Counted from the first letter of the stretch, positions 52,761 to 62,277 are shown. The stretch: DNA of 64,000 nt from Paraburkholderia caffeinilytica (GCF_003368325.1 NZ_CP031466.1:1178001-1242000), one strand, 5' to 3'. Numbers and translations are program-made. Notes: a model not told the origin generated them from the letters alone.

Positions 52761-54575
52761 TCAGGTCTGAAGGTTGGCTGCCGGGGCGTCGCGCCACAGT
52801 TGCAGCGCAGTCCACACTTCTTCGACAACGGGGTCCCACTCGCCCAGTTCCCGCTGCCGGAACAGGCGCATCGACGGATACCATGGGCTATCGGTTCTGC
52901 CGGTCAACCATCGCCACTCGGCATAGGCGGGCAAGAGCACCCAAACGGGAAGCCCCGCCGCACCGGCAAGATGGGCGGCCGACGTGTCGACGGTAACCAG
53001 AAGATCGAGTGTCTGCAGGATCGCCAGCGTGTCGGTAAAGTCGTCGATTGCGGGTCCCAGCGTGTGCAAGCGGTAGTCACGTGCGAGGTCTCTGCTCTCG
53101 TTCTCGCGGGGGCCTTTCTGTACCGAATACCAGCTTGTTCCCGCAAGTGCGAACAGGGGTTTTAACGCATCGATCCGAACTGAACGGAAACGGTCGAGCG
53201 CGTGACGAGGGCTGCCTGCCCAGACGATACCGATGCGTTTGGTTTTTCCCTGCGTTTTGCCTCGCGAGCGGGTTTCGATCTGATCTCGCCAGTGCCGCAC
53301 CTTTTGCGGCGTGGCCGCGAGGTACGGCATCGCAACAGGGAGCATGGATAGATCGAGTTTCATATGCTCCGGCATCCTTAACATATGGCACCAGTAGTCG
53401 TAAGGACCGGATGGTGGCGTGGTAAATACCGACTGCACGCCTTCCATACCGGTAGCGAGTTCCGCAATTGGCTGGCTAACCCGCACATCAACCGCTGCTC
53501 CCTGCCGATGCAACCACGTTGCGAATCTGAGGCACTGGATTTCATCGCCGTGTCCCTGCTCGCCGACCAGCAGGAACCGGCACCCGGCAACAGATTCGCC
53601 GTTCCACTCAGGGAAGGCCGGTCGACACTGTTCTTCCGCTTTGCCGGGTAGGGCGTAGAACCATCGGTACCGCTTCCAGCCTTCTGCAAATTCGCCTAGC
53701 CCAAGCAGCACGCCCGCAAGCTGAAATTGCAGGTATGGATTGTCCGGCAGGAGGCGTGCCGCTTCCATGCTGTGCGGCCGGCTTTCCGCGAGCTTGCCTT
53801 GTATGCTGAGTGCGCGAGCCGCGTTGTGATGCAGGAGCGGGTGGTGTGGATCGATTGAAAGACCTTGCCTCGCGACACTGAGCGCATCGTCGAAACGGCC
53901 GTTGGTGTTCAATACGAAAGCGAGTGACTTGAGTGCTTCGGCGTCGTTGGCAAAGCGGACTCTGATCTGGTCGAGCACTTCATTGAGTTCGCGACTACGG
54001 CTGGCGATTGCCAGAGCCGCGACCAGCTCCAGCGCGTCTTGCAGGCTGGCGGCATCGAGTGCCCACGCCCGGAGCCAGTAGTTCGCGGCCTCGTCGATCC
54101 GCCCGATTTGCGCAGCGATCCGGGCCAGGGCGCGAGCCGCATGATGCAGCCGCGGGTCGATTTCAAGGGATGTCCGATAGTGGAGGATTGCCTCATCGAG
54201 GCGGCCGGTCGAGCGCAGACAGTCGGCCAGGTTCCTGCGAAGACTCGCGGTGTCGCCGGTCAAATGCAGCGCGCGGCGATAGAACGCTTCAGCCGATGCA
54301 GGGTCGCGCTTCAATGCGGCCAGTAGCCCGGCGTGCTCCCACAACTCGGCCCGCTCGGGAGCGGCGTGCAGTGCCTGCTCCACGTAGTCGCGCGCCCGAT
54401 CTATTTCGTTCGTGTGAACACAGATGAGTCCCAGACGGTGCAACGCGTGAGCGTCGCGTGGGCGCACGGCTAGCACCTGCCGATAAGCGATCATCGCCTC
54501 CGTCATTCGACGCGCGGAAAAATGCGCATTTGCACGCGCGACGAGAGCGGCCACGTCAGCGTCATCGTGATTCAT
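52761..54575 (-). CDS. TPR protein with GT-B glycosyltransferase-like domain
   Basis: This 604-residue protein has an N-terminal array of about seven TPR repeats (residues 5-300; LAVRPRDAHALHRLGLI, LEIDPRLHHAARALARI, LSIDPHHPLLHHNAARAL) followed by a heptosyltransferase-like domain with FLLVGEQGHGDEIQCLRF, KRIGIVWAGSPRH and LVTVDTSAAHLAGAAGLPVWVLL, as in GT9-related proteins fused to TPRs. It may glycosylate a protein or surface polymer. No signal peptide. The gene is isolated between nasT and the subtilisin-like lipoprotein gene. The acceptor is unknown. Confidence 0.82.
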   Translation of the reverse strand: MNHDDADVAALVARANAHFSARRMTEAMIAYRQVLAVRPRDAHALHRLGLICVHTNEIDRARDYVEQALHAAPERAELWEHAGLLAALKRDPASAEAFYRRALHLTGDTASLRRNLADCLRSTGRLDEAILHYRTSLEIDPRLHHAARALARIAAQIGRIDEAANYWLRAWALDAASLQDALELVAALAIASRSRELNEVLDQIRVRFANDAEALKSLAFVLNTNGRFDDALSVARQGLSIDPHHPLLHHNAARALSIQGKLAESRPHSMEAARLLPDNPYLQFQLAGVLLGLGEFAEGWKRYRWFYALPGKAEEQCRPAFPEWNGESVAGCRFLLVGEQGHGDEIQCLRFATWLHRQGAAVDVRVSQPIAELATGMEGVQSVFTTPPSGPYDYWCHMLRMPEHMKLDLSMLPVAMPYLAATPQKVRHWRDQIETRSRGKTQGKTKRIGIVWAGSPRHALDRFRSVRIDALKPLFALAGTSWYSVQKGPRENESRDLARDYRLHTLGPAIDDFTDTLAILQTLDLLVTVDTSAAHLAGAAGLPVWVLLPAYAEWRWLTGRTDSPWYPSMRLFRQRELGEWDPVVEEVWTALQLWRDAPAANLQT

Positions 54576-54653
54576 CGCTTGCTCGGGGATTGTCGCAATA
54601 CGCCCCTGCGATCCGCAGTCGCGACGCAGGGGCTTGATTCTGGCGCGACCGGC

Positions 54654-56774
54654 TTATTGCGTGTTGGTCGCGAGGAGAGAAACGCCGCTCAACTGTGTGC
54701 TGGCGCTGACAATAGCGTAGTAGGTGCCAGGCGCCGGATTGGAGATCGTGCAGGTGGCCGCGCCGCCTCTCACCATGGCTGACTGGCAGTCCGGGTGGAG
54801 GAAGGAGGGCGTGCCCGCCCGTATGTACAGACCGGCGGTTTGGCTGGATGTCCCTGGCGTCAGCGTAAAGGTCAGGCTCTTGACGCCCGCGGGTACGACC
54901 AGGCCATAGTGCAGCATTTCGTCGACGCTGGCCGAGAGCTTCAGCGGGATATTCACGCTCAGGTCCGTGACATTCGGCGGCAGCACCTGGAACGGACGCG
55001 TCAGCGTACTTGCCGCTCCGGTGCTATCCGTCACGGTGAACGTGATTTCGTAAGTGCCAGGATAGTCATAGTTCGCATACGGCGTGACCGATTGGGTGCG
55101 TACCATATCGGGACCACCCATGCCGAAATTCCAGATCCATGACTTGATCGGTGCGCCTCTGGCAGTGGACAGGTCTTTACACGTCACCTGCATGATCACG
55201 CGCGATTGCGAGCATGTGAAGTCCGCTGCCGCTGGAATTTTCCCGGACCTGGCGGCCATGACGGTTGCGGCCGCATCCAGAATGCCCGCTCCGATCGGCT
55301 GATCCGGCTTGCCCGTGGGAAACGGTTGCACGCTCTGTGTGAGCAGGGTTCGTATTTCCACCGGCGTCAAGGGTGCAGGCGCGACGGACTGGACAAGTGC
55401 CGCAACGCCGCTGACCATCGGCGCCGCCATCGACGTGCCGGAACTGTATCCATACCCTTCAGTGCCTGGGGCGGCGTTTCCGTTGTTATACGTCGACCAG
55501 ATCGAGTCGCCAGGCGCAGCAAGATCCACGGCCGGCCCGAAGTTCGACACGACGTACCTCAAGCCCGGCCGGTTAATCGCACCGACACTGATCGCGTTCC
55601 GACAGTTCGCGGGCGAGAAATTCGTCGCGCTAGAACTATTATTGCCGGCTGCCGCGACGACTACCGCGCCTCGACTGGTGGCGTAGTCGATGGCGTTCTG
55701 AAACGTCGTGCCGCAGGCGCCGCTGCCGCCAAGACTCACATTGATCACCTTCGCCGGGTAAGCGTTGCCAGGGACTCCCGCGACACTCCCACCGGCTGCC
55801 CACACAATGCCGTCAGTGATGTCAGAGGTAAAACCAATTCCGCACGCATTCATGACCCGGACCGGGACGACCTTCGCCGCGGGTGCAACGCCGGCTATGC
55901 CGCTGCCGTTGTTGGTCAGCGCAGCGGCGATGCCCGCCACGTGCGTGCCATGCCACTGGACCGAACAATTTTCCGTCGTGACGCCGGGGTTGGTGCCGTT
56001 GCCGCCGCGGTTGTTCGCGGTGAAGTCGTAACCGGGCAGGACGTTGGCGTTCAGATCGCTGTGACTGGTGACGCCGTTGTCCACCACCGCGATCACGGCG
56101 CCCGCGCCGTTTGCCATATCCCATGCGCTCTCTGCCCGTATGCCCGCTGTCGTGATGCCGGGTTTCTGGTTGGAAGTCAAACCCCATTGCCTGCTGTATT
56201 CCGGATCGTTCGGAACCATCGTCGTGGACATTTCCGTATCGGCTTCGATGTATTCGACGTTTGGGTCCGAGGCAATGGCGCGCATGAACGCCCTCGCATC
56301 CTTGCCGTTCAGTTTTCTCCCGGTTGTCACCACGTCCGAACCGATGCCCATGCGGCGCAAATGGCGTGCTCTCGCAGGAAATGCGTTCTCCAGCCGGTCC
56401 AGTTTCGCCTGGACGGCCGAGGCTGATCTGTCTTCTGCGGTGCCGGTTTTATATTTGATAATGAAGCGGTCGTTAGACGCTTCCGATGACAAACCGCTCG
56501 TGTTCATCTTCAACGACATCGGTAGGGGAACGCTGTCGGACGAAGCCGCCAACGCCGCGGTTTGCTCGAGTGTCGGTGTTGTCGTGGCGGCAGCCGTATC
56601 GTTGTGGTTGTCGCTGCCGTTGTTGCCGCCACACGCTGTGAGTGCCAGCGAAAAGGATAAACAGGCCGCACCGATCGGCAAGCGGCGCGTTTTTATGTTT
56701 GACCACAGCGTGCCGATACCTGTTACGGCGTTGAGGGCGCCGTTCCGCGCGCCCTCGTGTTTCTCTTTGTGCAT
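54654..56774 (-). CDS. Subtilisin-like (S8) serine protease lipoprotein
   Basis: This 706-residue secreted protease has a signal peptide and lipobox LTAC with C48. A propeptide (about 90-185) precedes a peptidase S8 domain with catalytic D232 (VVDNGVTSHSD), H275 (WHGTHVAG) and S448 (SSGTSMAAP), plus oxyanion N378. A PKD-like domain (about 515-590; PGTYEITFTVTDSTG) and a C-terminal PPC-like beta-sandwich (about 595-706) follow. The start ATG at 56774 is favoured by AGGAAAG just upstream. It should be an outer-membrane or extracellular protease for nutrient or protein turnover. Confidence 0.9.
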   Translation of the reverse strand: MHKEKHEGARNGALNAVTGIGTLWSNIKTRRLPIGAACLSFSLALTACGGNNGSDNHNDTAAATTTPTLEQTAALAASSDSVPLPMSLKMNTSGLSSEASNDRFIIKYKTGTAEDRSASAVQAKLDRLENAFPARARHLRRMGIGSDVVTTGRKLNGKDARAFMRAIASDPNVEYIEADTEMSTTMVPNDPEYSRQWGLTSNQKPGITTAGIRAESAWDMANGAGAVIAVVDNGVTSHSDLNANVLPGYDFTANNRGGNGTNPGVTTENCSVQWHGTHVAGIAAALTNNGSGIAGVAPAAKVVPVRVMNACGIGFTSDITDGIVWAAGGSVAGVPGNAYPAKVINVSLGGSGACGTTFQNAIDYATSRGAVVVAAAGNNSSSATNFSPANCRNAISVGAINRPGLRYVVSNFGPAVDLAAPGDSIWSTYNNGNAAPGTEGYGYSSGTSMAAPMVSGVAALVQSVAPAPLTPVEIRTLLTQSVQPFPTGKPDQPIGAGILDAAATVMAARSGKIPAAADFTCSQSRVIMQVTCKDLSTARGAPIKSWIWNFGMGGPDMVRTQSVTPYANYDYPGTYEITFTVTDSTGAASTLTRPFQVLPPNVTDLSVNIPLKLSASVDEMLHYGLVVPAGVKSLTFTLTPGTSSQTAGLYIRAGTPSFLHPDCQSAMVRGGAATCTISNPAPGTYYAIVSASTQLSGVSLLATNTQ

Positions 56775-57241
56775 CTCTTTCCTACCTCGTACGACATGGA
56801 AATGATTGCCCCTGTTTTTGAGTAGTCGTACTGCGGACATAACCCCGGAGCCACGAGCGCGCGCCTATCGTTGCGCTTCTCGCACCGGCTATGTTTCGAC
56901 TGTTTTAAGATTCCTGACTAATCACCGTGGGTGGCGTCTTGTGCTATGCGCCCATCTTCCGCCGTTGTCAGTTAGCTCTCTGATTTGTTGTGGTTGCGCT
57001 CGTTGAATGGCGTGAGCAGGATAATAAATAGCTTGATCGATATAAGCTATCGGGCTTTTCTATTTGTTCGTCGGATAGTTTGCCGAGCGTGTAGGACCGC
57101 TGGCGCGGGATAGTCGCGGGGTCGTGCAAATCGGGTAAATCGCGTAAGTCGGGCAGGCTAACGGATCGACTCAGGTTGTCTGACCGAGAGCGGGACTACG
57201 CCTCGCCAGACAAAGAAGCGGGAGGAAAGAAGCGCCCCAGA
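56775..57241. other. Spacer with an AT-rich hairpin
   Basis: About 470 bp upstream of the protease gene and beyond the MFS gene end. It contains a less GC-rich stretch with inverted arms ATAGCTT (57028-57034) and AAGCTAT (57044-57050), 9-nt loop, followed by CGGGCTTTTC. This may be a weak plus-strand terminator or part of the protease promoter region. No coding frame is convincing. Confidence 0.4.
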
Positions 57242-58480
57242 TCAATACCATCTCCCGTAGCTCCGGGGCGAAAACAAACCGCTGACGGCAATCATGAGAG
57301 CCGCGCTGACCGCCAGCATGACCCAGACGGCCCAGAACCCGCCGCTCCAGCCCCGAACGATCGCTGCCAGAACGGGCGTGACGGCGGCCACAATAAATCC
57401 GACGCCCTGAGTAAACGCGACCAGTTTGCCCGCGACGCGATGATCGGCCGAATGATCCATGGCCGTGACGAGCGTCAGCGAGAACGTCCCGCCAAGTCCC
57501 GCGCCGGCAACGCCGACCCAGACCAGCGGCGCCGCATCGGGCCACAGGATCAACCCGAGCAACCCGGCGAATTGAGCCGACAACCCTATAACCAGCCACG
57601 GCCGTCGATCCCGGAACGCCGCTGCGGCCAGCGGAAGCAACAAAGCCGACGCAGCCTGAAACACCGTCATGCCGGCAAGCAGCGAACCGCTATCCGCGAC
57701 ACTCACGCCACGCTGCTGGTAGAACGCCGGCAACCACGCGATGAGCGTCGTATATCCGCCGTTGACGATGCCGAAGTACAACCCAAGCGTCCACGCGCGC
57801 CGCTTGCGCCACAGCGGGCGAGACATCGCGTCTGCCGGAGCGGACTGCGCCTCGGCGCCATGCGACGACCGGCGGTTCAACCCCAGCCAGCACAGCAACG
57901 CGGCGACAGCGGGAGTAGCCCAGACAGCAAGCCCCGCATGCCACGATCCCGTGGCGGCGCTCACCCACGGACTCAAGCGCGCCCCGAGGCCGCCGCCGCC
58001 CATGATCGATGCCGAAAAAACGCCCATCGCCAGCGGCACGTGCGCCGGGAAGCGCTGCTTCATGACGGCGGGCAGCAGCGCCTGGATCGCGGCGACACCG
58101 GCGCCCGCGAGTGCCGCCGTTGCAAGGAGCACGGCGCCGCCGGTGGCCGTCCAGCGTGTGCCGCAGGCAAGCGCGATGGCCAGCAAACCGAGCGCAACGC
58201 CGCGCGTTTCACCGATCGAGCGGTTTAGCGCATCGGCGCCGAATGCGCCGATGCCCATCGCGACGACCGGCAGGCTGGTCAGCAACGACGCGCCGTAAAA
58301 GCTCAACCCCGTTGCGTCGCGGATCGTCGTCATCAACGGGCTGATCGACGTCAGCAACGGACGCAGATTGACGCCGATCAAGACGATCGCGCACAACCAT
58401 AACGTGTCCCGCCACGTGAGCGCTTGGGATGCGTCGTTGGCATGGGTTTGGGGCGAGCTGGCGCTGGAGTGCGAATTCAC
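57242..58480 (-). CDS. MFS transporter, CynX/NimT family
   Basis: This 412-residue 12-helix transporter of the cyanate/nitroimidazole (CynX) group begins LWLCAIVLIGVNLRPLLTSISPL with the family motif NLRP, and has LNRSIGETRGVAL between helices 2 and 3 and WKRRAW-type loop residues (LWRKRRAWTLGLYFG). The GTG at 58480 is chosen because an earlier ATG at 58615 lies within an operator-like site that should precede the transcript. It is divergent from a GntR regulator, its probable repressor. The substrate is unknown. Confidence 0.85.
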   Translation of the reverse strand: MNSHSSASSPQTHANDASQALTWRDTLWLCAIVLIGVNLRPLLTSISPLMTTIRDATGLSFYGASLLTSLPVVAMGIGAFGADALNRSIGETRGVALGLLAIALACGTRWTATGGAVLLATAALAGAGVAAIQALLPAVMKQRFPAHVPLAMGVFSASIMGGGGLGARLSPWVSAATGSWHAGLAVWATPAVAALLCWLGLNRRSSHGAEAQSAPADAMSRPLWRKRRAWTLGLYFGIVNGGYTTLIAWLPAFYQQRGVSVADSGSLLAGMTVFQAASALLLPLAAAAFRDRRPWLVIGLSAQFAGLLGLILWPDAAPLVWVGVAGAGLGGTFSLTLVTAMDHSADHRVAGKLVAFTQGVGFIVAAVTPVLAAIVRGWSGGFWAVWVMLAVSAALMIAVSGLFSPRSYGRWY

Positions 58481-58602
58481 GATGGACCTGGATGCGTGAG
58501 TGGGCGGCGCCTTGCGAGCGGGAAGAGGAGGCTGCACAACCGGCGGCGGCAAGACGGGCAACGCGCCTCGGGCAGGGTGGAAAAAGATCGCCCGAGGCCA
58601 TT

Positions 58603-58641
58603 TTTGGTCAACCATAATAACTTAAAATGGTTAACCATTTT
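58603..58641. promoter_or_regulatory. Double operator between MFS and GntR genes
   Basis: Two related sites, TTTTTGGTCAACCATAA (58603-58619) and the perfect 18-bp palindrome AAAATGGTTAACCATTTT (58624-58641), share the core TGGT-N2-ACCA. That is the half-site arrangement bound by FadR/VanR-type GntR proteins. They stand between the divergent MFS exporter gene and the GntR/FCD gene. Autoregulation and control of the exporter are the likely role. Confidence 0.75.
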
Positions 58642-58659
58642 TCTGATGTCCGGTATAAG
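58631..58659 (+). promoter_or_regulatory. Promoter of the GntR gene
   Basis: TTAACC (58631-58636), 17 bp, TATAAG (58654-58659). The -35 lies inside the palindrome at 58624-58641, so bound repressor would block polymerase. A start near 58666 excludes an in-frame ATG at 58646 as translation start of the regulator. Confidence 0.5.
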
Positions 58660-58741
58660 TCCGAGCGCCGGCGGATGGCGTCCGTCATCCCGCGTCGCTA
58701 CAATGCCGGGCGATATCGCTCCGTTTTCCGTCACTGAATTC

Positions 58742-59494
58742 ATGGCCTCCCGCTCCTCGCGTTCCTCGCATACGCCGTCCACCGGCGCCGACTTGTCCGT
58801 CCGCAGCGCGTCCGGCGACGACGCGATCAGCGTCGACGAGCGTATTTACGCGTCGATCACCGCGGCGTTATTGCAAGGCCGCTTGCGCCCGGGCGCGCAA
58901 CTGGTCGAGCGCGATCTCGCTGCCGCGTTCGGTTGCACGCGCGGCGCGTTGCGCAAGGTGCTCGCGCGGCTTGGCTTCGAGGGCAAGCTGGTGCTCGCGG
59001 CGAATCGCGGCGCGTTTGTGCCGTCGCCATCGGAAGAGGACATTCGTCAGGTGTATCGCGCCCGGCAGATTGTCGAGGCGGGCATCGTCGCGGCTTTATG
59101 CGGGAGTTTGAGTGCGGCTCACAAGCGACGCCTGCGCGCTCACGTGCGCAGCGAAGAGAAGGCCTCACGCGCCGGCGCGGTCGAGGAATCCGTGCGGCTT
59201 GCGGGTCAGTTTCACGTGTTGTTGACGGAGCTGGCGGGCGGTACGGAATTGCTTGGCCTGGTCGGGCAACTCGTCGCGAAAACGGAGTTGTACAAGGCGT
59301 TATTCGACCCGTCGAAGGGTTCGACCTGCTCCGCGGACGAGCACATGGAGATCATCGAGGCGCTCGACGCGGGAGACCTGCATGCGGCCCTCGCGGCAAT
59401 GCGCGAACACCTGTCGGAGTTGGAGGAGCGGGTCGTCGAGCAGGTGCGCAAAAGCGCCGCCGGAGAGAGTCTTGGAGCGGTGTTCGGAGGGTAA
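58742..59494 (+). CDS. GntR-family regulator with FCD domain
   Basis: This 250-residue regulator has an N-terminal winged helix (about 30-95; LRPGAQLVERDLAAAFGCTRGALRKVLARL) and an all-helical FCD effector domain (about 105-235; RARQIVEAGIVAAL, FHVLLTELAGGTEL, EHMEIIEALDAGDLHAALAAMREHL) with the His and acidic residues that bind a metal or organic acid. The ATG at 58742 is used; one at 58703 is also possible, and neither has a clear ribosome site. It is divergent from the CynX-like exporter and presumably represses it through the double operator. Confidence 0.87.
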   Translation: MASRSSRSSHTPSTGADLSVRSASGDDAISVDERIYASITAALLQGRLRPGAQLVERDLAAAFGCTRGALRKVLARLGFEGKLVLAANRGAFVPSPSEEDIRQVYRARQIVEAGIVAALCGSLSAAHKRRLRAHVRSEEKASRAGAVEESVRLAGQFHVLLTELAGGTELLGLVGQLVAKTELYKALFDPSKGSTCSADEHMEIIEALDAGDLHAALAAMREHLSELEERVVEQVRKSAAGESLGAVFGG

Positions 59495-59705
59495 AAGAGG
59501 AGGGGTAACGCGTGCGACGCCGCGGCGCGCCGCTCAGGCTCGAATCAGCGAGTCAGGCCGGAGTGGGGCGCGCGAAAGGCTTCGGGAACAACGGCAGCAA
59601 TCAGTAGCAATCAGCGGCACACAGGCCGAGCACGAGCCGCGCACGAGCCACACGCAAGGGCCACGCAACAACCGCTAACGAGCGGTCAGCGTGCCGTCAT
59701 CAGCC

Positions 59706-59987
59706 TTAGCGGCGACGGAATTGCGTGTTGCGTGCGCCGGCCGCGCCACCGCCGCCGCCCGCGCGTTCGTCTTTGTGACGGAAGTTGATCCGGCCTTTGG
59801 TCAGATCGTAAACCGACAGTTCCAGCGTCACGCGGTCGCCCGCGAGAATACGGATATGGTTCTTGCGCATGCGTCCGGACGCGTAGGCGCCAACCACGAC
59901 GCCGTTGTCGAGCGTCACGCGGTAACGACTATCCGGAAGTACTTCGTCGACGATACCGTCAAGTTCAAGCAGTTCTTCTTTCGCCAT
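59706..59987 (-). CDS. infA: Translation initiation factor IF-1, variant copy
   Basis: This 93-residue S1-fold protein begins [24 protein letters not shown] and contains [21 protein letters not shown] and [13 protein letters not shown], the complete IF-1 sequence. Standard IF-1 ends at about 72 residues. This one goes on with a Gly-rich linker ([15 protein letters not shown]) and ends TQFRRR, as in second IF-1 copies of Burkholderiales. CAGGAG 7 nt before ATG fixes the start. It stands alone, not in the ribosomal protein operon, so it is probably the accessory copy, possibly stress- or cold-induced. Confidence 0.92.
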   Translation of the reverse strand: MAKEELLELDGIVDEVLPDSRYRVTLDNGVVVGAYASGRMRKNHIRILAGDRVTLELSVYDLTKGRINFRHKDERAGGGGGAAGARNTQFRRR

Positions 59988-60115
59988 GCATAACTCCTGG
60001 TCGATGGGATAAGTGGGTGTTGGCCGGGCATGAGCCCGGTGCAACATCTGATACGGTTGACAGTTGGCTTTCAGGCCAGCTGCTGCGGCACCAGCGGATT
60101 CGCTGATAGTACCGC

Positions 60116-60397
60116 TCAAAGATCGGCGACGGACTGGCCGTCTACGCGGCCGTCGATCAGCTGCTCGGCATGAGCCATGCACGCAATGCGCGCCTTGCCC
60201 GTGCCGTCGAACGGAAACAGGTACTGCAGACGGAACACACGCCCGTCGGCCGCCGGATTGGCGCCCACGCGGCAGATGCGCACCGACGCGTCGTAGCCCG
60301 CGCCCGGATCACGGCTCGTCTGACCGTCCGCCGGGCGGCGCGGATAGACGAGCGGGTGAATTTCGTAACCCTTGTACGTCTTGACAACTGAATTCAT
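60116..60397 (-). CDS. Small conserved protein with YKGYEI motif
   Basis: This 93-residue protein starts [18 protein letters not shown] and has a middle [13 protein letters not shown] and an end [11 protein letters not shown]. The first motif matches the CV_2116-like proteins at 6017-6232 and 25545-25859; the C-terminal match is weaker. No membrane segment. It has two cysteines that are not in a recognised motif. It lies upstream of the IF-1 gene on the same strand. Function unknown. Confidence 0.6.
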   Translation of the reverse strand: MNSVVKTYKGYEIHPLVYPRRPADGQTSRDPGAGYDASVRICRVGANPAADGRVFRLQYLFPFDGTGKARIACMAHAEQLIDGRVDGQSVADL

Positions 60398-60980
60398 GAA
60401 ACACGTGTCCTGTATTACGTGGCCCCCGTGTCACGCGTGTTACGCGCGCCACAACGGACCCGGCAGCGCAGCACCCAAGGGCGCGCCGCCATGGAAAAAG
60501 GTTGGCACAGGCCCGATGGCGAGGGCATGAGCGCGGCCGCGCAAAATCGCGGATTCGATGGAGAAGAAACACGCTGATGTCGCGCAGACACCGGGCGCGT
60601 AAATGAACCACTCAGCTGCACAACTCGCGGCGGCGAATGCAGGCGGCGCATTGCCGGAGTGACGGGATCGCTGACAGGCAGCGGTCGAACAGTCGGGGGT
60701 GGTGCGGGGACGCCAATTGATACTGTGCTTGATACTTGCCGCTTGTATTACCGCGCGTATGGCTGCTTTTTAAGGCTGGCCGTGCGGATGCGGAATACAG
60801 CTATTCCAATATGATGCACTAAATGGGTCTAATTGGATAGCAAAAAGTTCCGCGTGCGGACAAACCGCCCAGCCGGCGGGGCTTTGGGCAAGAAAGGGCT
60901 GCCGCGAACGGCGCGCCCTGGTGACGACCGGCGCGCCGTGTATGGGGCCGGACCGCCAGGGAGAGGAGGGCGGGTGAGCT
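60398..60980. other. Spacer, no gene recognised
   Basis: About 580 bp between two small minus-strand genes. Several open frames exist on both strands, but all look like high-GC artefacts without ribosome sites. A less GC-rich patch occurs near 60720-60845. No RNA gene or terminator with a T-run was found. Confidence 0.4.
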
Positions 60981-61199
60981 TCAGCGGGTGGTTTCGGCGA
61001 CCCGCTTTTGCAGCTCGCGTGAAGCGGCGAGCGGAATACGCGCATCATCCCAGCCGGCCAGCCATTCGACTTCCTTCGAGGTAAAAATCTGCCCGTGATT
61101 GCGCAGCGTGTATTGCAGCGAATCGATGATGTGATTGCGGATGATTTCCGGCGTGCCTTCGTCATCGAGCACGGCGCGAAACGCTTCGAGCGTGGCCAT
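60981..61199 (-). CDS. Small hypothetical protein
   Basis: This 72-residue soluble protein is mostly helical by composition: MATLEAFRAVLDDEGTPEII, HIIDSLQYTLRNHGQIF and SKEVEWLAGWDDARIPLAAS. GGAG lies 7 nt before the ATG at 61199, which decides this start over a longer frame reaching 61355. No family is recognised, but the composition and ribosome site look genuine. It is divergent from the YheO-type regulator. Confidence 0.65.
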   Translation of the reverse strand: MATLEAFRAVLDDEGTPEIIRNHIIDSLQYTLRNHGQIFTSKEVEWLAGWDDARIPLAASRELQKRVAETTR

Positions 61200-61548
61200 C
61201 TGTTGCTCCGTGAGATAGATGGCTCTTTTATCGCACGAAAAAAAATGGCTCGCCAAGCGAACAAAAATCGTCGCGTGCGGATGCAACAACCGGAATCCCC
61301 GGGCAACAGGTTGTCGAGCGCCTGTCAAGGCCTGGCGTGTGATGCGGCCCCGCAATAAAACAGGCGCCGCGGTGTCTCCATGCGGTCACGGTCGTCGCCG
61401 GCGATTGGGGTCGTTACAATGGCGAGTTGCAGCGCCTGGCCGCCCGGCATCGCTGGGTTTGCATTGCCTGCCGGCCATAACCTCGGCGTCCCTTTTGGCT
61501 CATTGAGACGAAAGCGGTGCCGCATTTCTGGAACACTGCGATTTCTCG
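61200..61548. other. Divergent promoter region
   Basis: About 350 bp between the minus-strand 72-residue protein gene and the plus-strand YheO-type regulator. It contains an AT-rich patch with an A-run near 61238-61245. No clear operator dyad was found. Confidence 0.35.
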
Positions 61549-62193
61549 ATGCGCAAGACGACCGTCTCTCCTGTGAAAGACCTGCTGCTGGACCGCTACG
61601 CACCCATTGCCGACGGCATCGCGGCGCTGTTCTATCCGTGTGCCGAAGTCGTGATTCACGACCTGCGCGATCAGACCATCGCGTATCTCGTGAACAACCT
61701 GTCGAAGCTCGAGGTCGGTGGCCCTTCGGTGCTCGACGAAGTCCACTACGCGGCGCGCGGCCGGACGATCGGACCGTACGAGAAGCTCAACTGGGACGGC
61801 CGCCGCATGCGTTGCGTGAGCAACATCCTGTTCGACGACGAGGGTAAGCCGGCCGGCATGCTGTGCGTCAACTTCAACATCGCTGTGTTCGAAGATGTGC
61901 GCGCCACGCTCGATCTGTTCATCAAAGGCGGCAATCTGACGGACGCGCCCGCGGAGGAACTGTTCCGCGACGACTGGCAGGACCGCATCAACACGTTCCT
62001 GCACACCTGGCTGCGCGAGCGGCAAATCGGCATCAATGCGCTCACGCGCGAACACAAGCGGGAGATCGTCGAGGCGCTGCACGCGCAGGGCGCGTTTCGC
62101 GGCCGCAGTTCGGCGAACTACGTGGCCGCCGTGCTGACGATGGGGCGCGCCACCGTCTATAAGATTCTGAAGCAGATGAAAGAGGGCGGCTGA
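61549..62193 (+). CDS. YheO-domain transcriptional regulator (DauR-like)
   Basis: The 214-residue product has an N-terminal PAS-like YheO domain (about 12-125; YAPIADGIAALFYPCAEVVIHDL, IGPYEKLNWDGRRMRCVSNIL, GMLCVNFNI) and a C-terminal helix-turn-helix (about 165-210; LTREHKREIVEALHAQGAFRGRSSANYVAAVL, ATVYKILKQM). Such proteins regulate amino-acid catabolism, for example DauR for D-arginine. No target gene is adjacent, so the role here is open. The ATG at 61549 has no ribosome site; the GTG at 61573 is an alternative. Confidence 0.85.
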   Translation: MRKTTVSPVKDLLLDRYAPIADGIAALFYPCAEVVIHDLRDQTIAYLVNNLSKLEVGGPSVLDEVHYAARGRTIGPYEKLNWDGRRMRCVSNILFDDEGKPAGMLCVNFNIAVFEDVRATLDLFIKGGNLTDAPAEELFRDDWQDRINTFLHTWLRERQIGINALTREHKREIVEALHAQGAFRGRSSANYVAAVLTMGRATVYKILKQMKEGG

Positions 62194-62277
62194 GGGTTCT
62201 CGACACGCAGTGGGATGGCACTGCCTCTGCCGGCCGCGAGCCGCTCTCCATGCCGACGTAACGAGACACAGCGACTA

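Noticed and set aside
57176..58228. Plus-strand frame of 350 codons opposite the CynX-like transporter
   Set aside because: Highly basic Arg/Pro/Gln composition without any domain, antisense to a clear 12-helix transporter.
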